Below, piece by piece: positions 55,655-64,000 of a stretch of DNA of 64,000 nt. The stretch is from Phylloscopus collybita (taxonomy: Eukaryota > Chordata > Aves > Passeriformes > Phylloscopidae). Within the stretch, counting starts at the first letter, position 1. The number at the start of each line of letters is the position of its first letter. The position numbers were made by a program, and so were the translations under genes. The notes under the pieces were generated by a model. That model made no database searches and had not been told where the DNA came from. It saw only the letters and a program-made list of their open reading frames with translations. The DNA is taken from contig JAJNNQ010000075.1 of assembly GCA_027886175.1 (NCBI GenBank), positions 785,001 to 849,000 on the forward strand. The letters run 5' to 3'.

Positions 55655-55868
55655 TTTATTTTATTTTATTTTATTTTATTTTATTTTATTTTATTTTATT
55701 TTATTTTATTTTATTTTTTATTTTATTTTATTTTATTTTATTTTGATATTTATTTTATTTTGTTATTTTTATTTTTTATTTTGTTATTTTTATTTTTATA
55801 TTTTATTATATTTTATTTTTATATTTTAGGTTTATTTTAGGTTTATTTTATTTTAGGCTTATTTTATC
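55655..55868 (+). repeat. (TTTTA)n microsatellite, perfect then degenerate
   Basis: Perfect TTTTA pentamers run from 55655 to about 55712 and resume to 55743, then decay into TTTTTA, TTTTG and TTTAGG variants up to 55868. Frames reading FILFY repeats are artefacts. Confidence 0.95.
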
Positions 55869-56196
55869 TCCCAGATTCCCTTCCTGCGACAGCAGAATTT
55901 AAAGGGAAGTGCTTTCCTGGCAGCGCATCCCTGTTCCTACGAGTGTGGCTCTGATGGAACCGGGCAGTGATTCCCAATTTCCAGCCACTTCTCCTTCCTT
56001 TCTCCCCAGCCACGAAATATCCCGTGGTTTAAAGGGCAGAGGGAAAGGCTGGATATCAGCATCCCATTCCCAAATATCCCTCCTGGACCGGTGAGACACA
56101 GCATGCTACGCCGGGGGAAAATCGGGAACGAATCCATCAATGTCAGCACTTTCCCATCCCTATAAAGGGATCCGGCTCAGCCTCCAGCCCAGCCCC

Positions 56197-56220
56197 CTCG
56201 CTCCCGCTCCCGCTCCCGCT
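56197..56220 (+). repeat. (GCTCCC)n hexamer repeat
   Basis: Four tandem GCTCCC units; a short GC-rich microsatellite. Confidence 0.85.
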
Positions 56221-56429
56221 GGATGTGCCCCTGGAATGCCGAGGGAGCCGGAATTTTAAATCCCCGTTCCTATTAAATCAAGTTTATTGCACTCAGCGGC
56301 TCCGGAGCGCTCCTATCTCCTCCAAACCCCACCTTATCCCTTCAAGATTCCAACTCCAGCCCAAGTTTTATTTAAGGACGGAGCCCGTGGAGCCTTTTTT
56401 TTTTTTTTCCAGGTGTTTCCAGCCTCTTT

Positions 56430-56560
56430 TCCAGCCCCGCTTCCCTGTTGATGCGCTGATCAATTACTCATCAAATCTTAATGAGCGCTTTAACTCAACT
56501 GTGGCATCTTAATCAGAGCCTTTGACTGCCAAGTGTCAGCTCCATCGACTCGGGAGAGCT
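56430..56560. promoter_or_regulatory. Candidate regulatory block with internal 31-bp duplication
   Basis: ATCTTAATGAGCGCTTTAAC at 56475 recurs as ATCTTAATCAGAGCCTTTGA at 56506. It is preceded by GATCAATTACTCATC. Homeodomain-type TAAT cores are concentrated, and the stretch is not part of any repeat I recognise. Confidence 0.33.
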
Positions 56561-56589
56561 GGGACAAATGATCCCAATCGACTGGAATG

Positions 56590-56614
56590 GGCTCTTCCCG
56601 GCTCGGGAAGAGCC
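56590..56614. repeat. Perfect 11-bp hairpin
   Basis: GGCTCTTCCCG (56590-56600) and CGGGAAGAGCC (56604-56614) are exact inverted copies with a 3-nt loop. A second smaller hairpin, GGGAACC/GGTTCCC, lies at 56727-56745. Confidence 0.8.
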
Positions 56615-57060
56615 TTTCCGCGAGCCTCATCTGCCGTCTAGTGGCTGCACGGGAAGAGGACCAACGGATAGGGAATTTTGGGGTCGGGAAAGGCTCTGGC
56701 GGAGGGATGAGGGTGGGATGTGGGGTGGGAACCCGCTTGGTTCCCGTTAGGAGCGGGTTTAAGGGGGAGTTTTCCTTATGGGAAAAGCCGCGTTGCTCGT
56801 GCGTGCGGGAGTGGAGGCTCCTGCCGGGATCTATAGGATGGCAAATCTGTCCCTATGGGGCTGTACAAGTCTGTGGGATCCCAGGAAAGGAGGGATCTCG
56901 GGACAGGAGATGCCCGGGACTGGGGACACAAGGCAGGGCTGGATTACAGGGAAACAGGGATGCTCTGGGACCTCATGCCATGGCAGATCTCAGCCTGCTT
57001 TGGGACAGCCCCCACAGGCCTTGCAAACCTTTCCTGGGATTTTTTAGTTTTTAAAATTAT

Positions 57061-57078
<18 letters not shown>

Positions 57079-57133
<55 letters not shown>
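57079..57133 (+). repeat. Poly(T) tract of 55
   Basis: The longest homopolymer in the window, preceded by AATTTAATTTAATT. Confidence 0.95.
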
Positions 57134-58529
57134 CCCCTCAGTAGCATCCGTTGGAAAAGCTGCTTAAAGGAGCAACAAAGAAAAAGCTGACACAGACCTG
57201 AACCGGAGGGAGGGAGCAGGTCAGGATGGCTGGAATCCTCAGGGATGTTTGTGTCCAAGCTTCTGTCGTGTTCTAACCAGCCCCCTGACCCTTCAGACAC
57301 CTCTCTACACACCTGGGGGACCCTTTTTTGGGACAGACACAGCCAGGCAGCAGATCCAGGTCACCCGAAGCTGCTGGGAGCGTCCCCTACAACCGGGAAG
57401 CAGCAGGATGTGCTGGCTCCCTGCCTGACCCTCTCCCTTGGATACAGAATCAGCTGAGGGCAACAAGACTTTGGAGTCAGGTATTCCAGTTCAGTGCCGA
57501 CGAGCAGGAGGGATGTCTGGGATTCTGGGGGATGTAATGCCTGGAAGAAGGATTTATTATTATTATTATTTTATTTTTTTTTTTAAGGCGGAGATGATCC
57601 CTGTGGGATGTTCTGTGGAGATCACGGGGTGAGGCAGCTGCTGCTTCAATCCAGAGCGGTTTATGGGATTGGGACAGCACCGTATGGACTTCCCTCTGTC
57701 CTGTCTGGAGCCAGGAGAGCCCTGCAGGAGGCTTGTTTTTGTTTGTAGAGGTGTCCCTGATCCAGTTCCCAAACATTCCCCACTCCCTTTTCCTTCCCAA
57801 GCACCCAGGGGAGGCTCAAGGGTTGATGCTGTCTGTAGGAATCTTCCTTTCCCACCCACCAGGGTCACCAAACATCCCTAAGAAGGTGGAACCATTTTTT
57901 CCTCACTAGTTTCAGGCATCCCATGGGATTTTTCTTTGGCTGAGGCTAGTGAGGATGTGGGAAGGTGATATGCAAGAAGGAAAAAGAAGGAAAACCAGGA
58001 TCCATTTGGGATCCAGGCAGGGAGTTGTAGGTGATGGGAATGATATGAAATTGGGGTCCACCACCAGCACCAGGGTCTGAGCATTCCAGAGCCTGGGAAT
58101 TTTCCCTGTGGAGCACCTCTGGAGCTCAAAGATCCATTTGAACAAAGAAGGGGAGATAGAAGGAGTTAAAACAATTCAAATGACCAAAAATCAAACACTT
58201 TCTATGGCCTTGTTGGTGCAGTCACCCGCCAAAAAACTTTGGGAAAGGGGAATCAGGCAGAGGAGATCCCACCTGGAGCTGGCACAGAAGGGAAACAAAT
58301 CCCTTTGGATGCCCTGGGCAGGGGCTTTCTTGATTTAATGAGATTAAAGCAGTTCTGCTTTAACTCCCTCTGCTAGTCCCTCCCTAGTCTCTGCTTTAAC
58401 TTTGAACTCCCCTTAAAACCAGTTTTAAGTGGATGAGGAAATGATATGAAAGGGCCAAAGGCAATGTGGTCAACCCTGACACTGATCCAAGGCCTTAAAC
58501 ATCACTGATCCATGAGAAAAAAATCCCCA

Positions 58530-59085
58530 AATCATGGAACGATTCAGGCTGGAAGGGATTTTCAGGATTGTCTCATTCCAATCCCCTGCCATGGGCAGGG
58601 ACAGCTCCCACTATGCCAGATTGCTCCAAGCCCCACCCAACCTGGCCTGGAACATTTCCAGGGATGGAGCAGCCACAGCTTCCCTGGGGAACCCATGCTA
58701 GGGCCTCACCAGCCTCAGAGGGAAGGATATATTCCCAATATCCCATCTAACCCTGACCTCTGGAAGTCTGAAGCCATTTCCCCTTGTCCTGACACTCCAT
58801 CCCTTGTCCGAAGTCTCTCTCCATCTTTCTTGCAGGATCCCTTCAGGTCCTGGAAGGTCACAACTAGGTCACCCTTCACAACTACGTCAAACCTTCTCTC
58901 TTCCAGGCTGAGCATTCCCAATTTTCCCAGCCTTTCCTAACAGCAGACCTGCTCCATCCCTCTGCTCATCTTGGTGCTTTGTCTGGACTCACTCCAGCAG
59001 CTCCACATCCTTCCTGTGCTGGACCCCAGAGCCGGATGCAAAATTCCAGGTGGAATCTCACCGGAGTAGAGAGAGTTCCATTGGT
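58530..59085 (-). mobile_element. CR1 LINE fragment, about 550 bp
   Basis: AATCATGGAACGATTCAGGC, CCATGGGCAGGGACAGC, AGATTGCTCCAAGCCCC, GGATGGAGCAGCCACAGC, CTCTCTTCCAGGCTGAGC and CATCCTTCCTGTGCTGGACC, to AGGTGGAATCTCACCGG. Includes a local duplication of the CACAACTAGGTCACCCTT / CACAACTACGTC kind near 58858-58890. Confidence 0.96.
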
Positions 59086-59949
59086 GTCCTGAAGCTCTTT
59101 CAGTGGAAAAATTAAGGAGAGGCCAAACTTCTCCTAAGAATCTCCCAAGCTCCAGCTGCTCTTATCACAGGGAATTTCCCGAGCCTGCTCTCACTCATCT
59201 GTGAAATAACATCCAGCAAATCTCTTTTCCAAGGGTGTGCTCAGCCTCCTCTTAAAACTGGATCCACAACATCCCCCAGGAATCAATCCTACAGCTTCAT
59301 GATTTGGGATGTCAGGACAATCTTCTTTGCGTTTATTGGTAAATTTAAAAAAAAAAATTCTGATGATTTTTAGAAGTTTTGTGTTCCAGACCCAGCTGTT
59401 TAATTGACCTAATTTGCAGCAAACATGTTAAAATACATAATGTCCAGACTCAAAGTCAGGGAATAAAATAAAAATTAGCTCAATATTTATTTTCTTTGGA
59501 AAATGTAATTATTTCTTTTTTTTTTAAGTAGATTCATGATTTGGAAAACTCATTCATTGATTTGTTGGTTGTATTGTCAGGACTCTCTGCTGGATTGGTT
59601 GCCAGCTTGGGATGGTGTTATCCCCAAAAATATCCCAGGGCCTCAGATCCTGGTAATCAGGGCAGGGGAGAGACTGTGAAAACTGAAAGCAAAGGCAGGT
59701 TGTGTCTGGAATCCTAAGTGTAAAAGCATCCTCCTTTTCCAGTTTTATGGTGGAAAACCCAGGGAATGGCCACGATGGCATTTGGGATCTCCACAGCAGA
59801 AAGTTGCAGGAAGGGATATTCCAGTTATATAAAGGAAAAAGGAAAATAAAAAAAAAAGCCCCAGGAGCGGTCAGGCAAAGGAAAAAGGACTCAGAAAGGG
59901 AACTGACCCCACTGCCATGGATTTCTTTTCATGCACTTTGTTTGGAATT
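59086..59949. other. Unique AT-rich sequence
   Basis: No gene is recognised. The part at 59330-59560 is AT-rich and featureless. Confidence 0.6.
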
Positions 59950-59994
59950 GGGGGGATCTTTAAGGTCCCTTCCAACTCGACCCATTCTAGGATA
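59950..59994 (+). mobile_element. Minimal CR1 3' tail
   Basis: GGGGGATCTTTAAGGTCCCT then TTCCAACTCGACCCATTCTA. Only about 45 bp of the CR1 end remain, so chance resemblance is possible. Confidence 0.6.
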
Positions 59995-60079
59995 TGTTTG
60001 GATTCATATCAGAATGTGTGGGTTCAGGAGGGAAGTATCCAATTTTTTTTTTCCAGAGAAGCTCTGGATAAAGAAGCTC

Positions 60080-60398
60080 TGGAAGGAGGTTGGAGCCAGG
60101 TGGGTCTGGGATCTGCTTACAGGGAACGAGGGACAGGATGAGGGGACCTTGGCTTAAGCTCCGCAAGGGGAGATTCAGGTTGGACATCAGGAAGAATTCC
60201 TTCATGGAAAGGGTGATCCAACACTGGAAGGCGCTGCCTGGACAGGTGGTGGAGTCCCCATCCCTGGAAGTGTCCAAGGAATGCCTGGAGGTGGCACTCG
60301 GTGGTCTGCTCTGGGTGACAAGTTTGGGATCAGTCACAAGCTGGAACTCGATGACCTTGGAGGTCTTTTCCAACTGAAATGATTCTGGGATTTTGGGA
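60080..60398 (+). mobile_element. CR1 LINE fragment, about 320 bp
   Basis: GAACGAGGGACAGGATGAGG, AGGTTGGACATCAGGAAGAA, ATGGAAAGGGTGATCCAAC, GTGGTGGAGTCCCCATCCC and CCTTGGAGGTCTTTTCC, to GATTCTGGGATTTTGGG. Confidence 0.95.
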
Positions 60399-61177
60399 AG
60401 CTCCTCCTGGCTCAGCTCGATGCCTGGAGATTGAGGTGACCAGAAGAAAGCTGGAGAAGAATACTGAGGCAAGAAAAATTCCACATCCTTGTGGGAGGAT
60501 TTCTGTCCTCCTTGGTGGCTTGATATGGATACCCTTCTCCTGGGATGGGGTGAGAAAAGCAGGATGAAACTAGGGAAGCAGCAGAAGGATCCCTTCCTTG
60601 GAAGAACATTCCAAGGAGAGCAGAGATGCAGTAATTCCACTGCTGCAGGCCCTGTTCAGAATGGAACGAGAAGACACAAGCCATGGACCAAGGAAGACAA
60701 ATCCCACACCGGTGACCTGTCCCCTGACAGAATTCCATGTCTCCAGCTCCCCTGATAAATGGAGATACTCCCCTGATAAATGGGCCCCTCGGACCCGGCT
60801 TGTCCGGAGCCATTCCGGCAGATGGATGTCTCCCAGTCCCAGCCAAAGAGCTCATTTCCTCCTGCTATAGATCCTGGAGGCTCCTGGCAGCAGAGAAGGA
60901 TAAGTGCACTCAGCAGGGTCCTGGGCTGGCTGGGATGGAGGGGAGGCACTCAGGATGCTCCCATGGGAAGGCAGCAATGCATCTGGAAGGGATCCAAGTG
61001 GTCAAGGCGAACAGCCTTTCCCCCCGGGAATGGACCTGCACTCCTTCATCCAGCCTCATCCAAGGAGACCTCGTTGCTTGCAGCCTACGGAAGGAGGAGA
61101 GCAGGGAAGGCAAAATGGCAGGAGCTGACTGATTCCATAAGGTTCTGTGTGTCCCAGCTATCCACACCTCCATAAAT
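60399..61177. other. Unique non-coding sequence
   Basis: No gene is recognised. The motif CCCCTGATAAATGG occurs twice near 60750 and 60770, about 20 bp apart. Confidence 0.6.
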
Positions 61178-61585
61178 CACGGAGTCATGGAACCACCGAG
61201 GGTGGAAAAGACCCTCAAGATCTTCAAGTCACACCTGTGACTGATCCCCACCAAAGCACTGAGTGCCAAATCCAGGCATTCCTTGGACATTTCCAGGGAT
61301 GGGGACTCCACCACTTCTCTGGGCAGATCCTTCCAATGCCTGACCACTAAGGAATTCTTCCTGATGTCCAACCTGAACCTTCCCTGGCACAGCTTGAGGT
61401 CGTTTCTTCTCACCCTGTCCCTTGTTCCTTGGGAGCAGAGCCTGACCCCTACCTGGCTTCAGCCTCTTGTCAGGGAATTATGGAGAGAGAGAAGTCCCCC
61501 TGAGCCTCCTTTTTTCCAGGCTAAACATTCCCAGGTCCTTCAGCTGCCCCTCAAAGGACTCACTCCCCAGACCCTTCACCACAGA
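61178..61585 (-). mobile_element. CR1 LINE fragment, about 410 bp
   Basis: CACGGAGTCATGGAACCACC, GTGACTGATCCCCACCAAAG, CCAGGGATGGGGACTCCACC, CCCTTGTTCCTTGGGAGCAG and GCCTCCTTTTTTCCAGGC. Same tail type as 47516. Confidence 0.95.
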
Positions 61586-64000
61586 ATATTTTGGATTTGA
61601 AGAAAGGGTTTGGTTTTACCCAGGGAACAGAGGGAGAGGGGAAATCCCTTGTGGAACTGGACAGCCAAACATCTTCTTGGCACAGGGGGAAATGCAAAGT
61701 GCAACAGGAAATTGGGATTCCAGGGGAAACACAGAGATTGGCTGGAATTCTGCAGAGTTCCAAACCACTTTGTTCCTGGAAAAAAAAAAAAAAAGGGGGA
61801 TGGTTTCCATTCTCCTTTGCAAGGAAACAAAATTCCATTTTCTTCTTTCTCTGTGTTCAGGTGTTTTCTTTGCCCTGAAGCTGAAAAGTCCCTTGGATTG
61901 ACAGGACAAGTCTGGACGAATAAATTATCAAACCTTGCTGGGTAATCCGTTATTTGCATTAGTAAATCTGCAGGGCTTTTCCCAAATATCCATCAAGATC
62001 CCCCTCTGGATTGATGGGATAGTGCATGGCTCCCCTATTTGTTTCCCCCAAGTTCTCCCCTTTCCATCCTCCTCTCCTGTTTTCAGTTGGTTCCTTACCT
62101 TGTACAAGCCAGAGGGGAATTCTGTGTGGGATTTCAACAGCAGCAAGTATCACAAGACACCTGGAATTCCCAAATTCACCTCTTTGGAAGGAGCTCACCC
62201 ATTCCATCAGGAGAGAGGTCGGGAGCTCTCACCTACCCCCACTCAAACCTTTGAGCTGCTGCAATTAACAGGACAGATTTTAATTGGCAATTACAATTCC
62301 ATTAGCTGGGGCTGGTGGATCATTGGATCTGTCAGGGAAGCCCTGGAGCAGGGAAGATTGGTGGATGGATCCAGGATCCTGCTCAGGAGCTGTGGAGGAA
62401 GAGGCATCAGGAAACAGCTGGGCTTCCTCAGCCAGAGAATTGGAAGAGGACTTGCTTGAAATCCACTTGTGTTCCTTATCCAGGGATGGCTGTATCCCAA
62501 AAAAGCCCTCAGGATGAAAGCTCAGCAGCACCAGAGATGAAGGAGACAGGGATCAGATCAGGGACAAGCTCCAGCCCAGAGAGCACCTGGGAAACAGAGC
62601 CTGGATATCCTGGCCAGGAGGGAAAAGCATCTGGCTCCAAGGGAATCTCATTGTTTGAAGGTTTGTGAGGTCTGGATATAACATCTGGGCACCTTCAGGA
62701 CACTGGGAATTTATATTTAAATTCATATTTATATACTTTTTTTATTTTTCCTTTTATCAAGGGATACTGCTCAGGAATTTTCCGAAGTCTGTTCCCGGGT
62801 TTTCAGCAGACCATGGAAACCCATGGTGTTTATCCTCTCGACCTACCAGTGATGGAATTCCCTCCTCAGCTCTGCACAGCTGATCCCAGCACGGCACAAT
62901 TCCCAAACCAGGATTTGCAGCACCCTGACACTGATACTGCCCATGCTCCATGGATCCCTCTGATCCCTCTGCCAATGGATCCACACTCGCCTGGCTCTCC
63001 CTAATTCTCATTCCAGGAATATTTTCCATGTGTCACTGGCATCAGCCAACACATCAAGGGTTGGACAATTTCAAGGGTTGACTTGGAATAAGGTTCAAAA
63101 TCCTTCAGGACTTCCCTTTCATGACCAATATTCCTATTTTATCCATGTACTGCCAGTATTTCCTTGGATAAGATCTTTTTCCTACAAATTTCCTGGAAAA
63201 ACCCAGCTGTGAACACTTTTTAACAGGCCAGGTGAATATTGCCCATCCAAAGATCACCAGGGCTTGTGGAATGTCAGAAGGAAATCCCATTCCAGGGACA
63301 CTTTTCCAGACAAAACACTAATTTAAAGGAAAGGTTAGGAAGAAGAACAGTCCTTAAAGTTGTGCTTAGGGGCTTTAGGGACAAAATCCATCCTCATGTG
63401 GAGACTCTGGAGGGTTTTTGGCATGGGAGGGAGGAGTTTCATTCCCAGCAGAACTTGTAGGAGATGGACAGGAACTGGTTGTTTGGATTTATTTCCCTAG
63501 TCACCATTCCCAGCACCTGTCAACTCTGAATCCATGGGTTTCATAAGGTCTGATGGGAAAAGTGGGCTCTAAATAATTAAACTCCTGAAAAATTTGTGAA
63601 ATCACAAAGCAGGGTAAAATAATCTGGAGTTCTCCCTGCAGCAAAGGCTGCACAGAAAGGGATGGGGAAGAGGAGGCTGGGAAGTAGAGGGCCAAATGGA
63701 TGTTCCAGGCTCCCAAAAATCCCAGCAGAAGGAAAGACACGACAGAAGACAGAAATTCTCTCAGTAAGTGAATCTTTCCACAAAGGCATCATGGTCCTGG
63801 AACCTCTGGACAGAGTTTTCCTGCTTTATTTGGGATCCATTTGCTGCATCAGCTCCTGGTTTTGTCTGTCTGAGCTCTGTCTGTCTCCATCTCTCAATCA
63901 CAGCCAGAAGTTCCCATCTCTGATGGACCCAGGAGCGGGATGTTATTGCTCACAGAGCAGTTTTCCATGCAGACAATGGATTGATGCTTTCCCAGACTTG
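61586..64000. other. Unique non-coding sequence to window end
   Basis: No gene, RNA or transposon is recognised in 2.4 kb. A short A tract lies near 61781-61795 and an AT-rich patch at 62710-62760. Confidence 0.6.

Larger units (their letters stand above)
53151..58529. other. Unique sequence rich in homopolymers; largest CR1-free stretch
   Basis: No gene or CR1 is recognised over 5.4 kb. It holds an A run at 53956-53982, T/G tracts at 54114-54162 and 55305-55350, the TTTTA array at 55655-55868, a CpG-bearing part at 56170-56850 with hairpins, a T tract at 57079-57133 and (ATT)n at about 57551-57571. Confidence 0.55.

Noticed and set aside
55562..55840. Hydrophobic open frame with FILFY repeats resembling a membrane protein
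   Set aside because: It is the translated TTTTA microsatellite.

Overview
The window reads as non-coding nuclear DNA of a bird, most likely a songbird. The main evidence is about 34 truncated copies of CR1, the dominant avian LINE, covering roughly 15% of the window (estimated by eye). Their 3' tails are recognisable in both orientations by phrases such as GGTTGCTCCAAGCC and CCATGGGCAGGGACACC. One solo LTR of an endogenous retrovirus supports a vertebrate nuclear genome. I found no protein-coding exon I can defend, no rRNA or tRNA gene, no CRISPR array and no bacterial-type operon. Open frames of 60 to 376 codons occur on both strands, but they lie over CR1 copies, simple repeats or biased sequence.

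Layout. 1-8 kb: unique sequence with a 219-bp TTCCC pentamer array (4008-4226) and two CR1 copies. 8.2-9.1 kb: a perfect hairpin, then a direct tandem duplication of about 350 bp; each copy holds a 75-nt exon-like block framed by good splice consensus sites. 11-14.3 kb: a long CR1 and a minus-strand solo LTR with TATA box, poly(A) signal and a 21-bp x5 array. 16-21.5 kb: a CR1 cluster with a head-to-head inverted pair, then a small CpG island holding a consensus Maf recognition element, beside an AT-rich POU-octamer block. 21.5-26.2 kb: quadruplex-prone G and C runs, a degenerate C-rich minisatellite (23535-23860) and a 71-bp x3 tandem repeat. 28-38 kb: many CR1 copies, including one with reverse-transcriptase C-terminal coding remnants directly followed by its missing 3' part in reverse. 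41-62 kb: mostly minus-strand CR1 copies, a cluster of homopolymer and A/C or T/G tracts (50.4-57.1 kb), a TTTTA array and further CpG-rich or AT-rich blocks. 62-64 kb: unique sequence.

Between the repeats lie several compositionally distinct AT-rich blocks dense in TAAT-type homeodomain cores, octamer-like sites and short inverted repeats. They look like conserved non-coding elements around a developmental gene, but conservation cannot be judged from one sequence, so they are low-confidence regulatory candidates. The window is best described as an intergenic or large-intron segment. The most unusual items are the duplicated exon-like cassette, the CpG island with its Maf and POU sites, and the split, inverted CR1.
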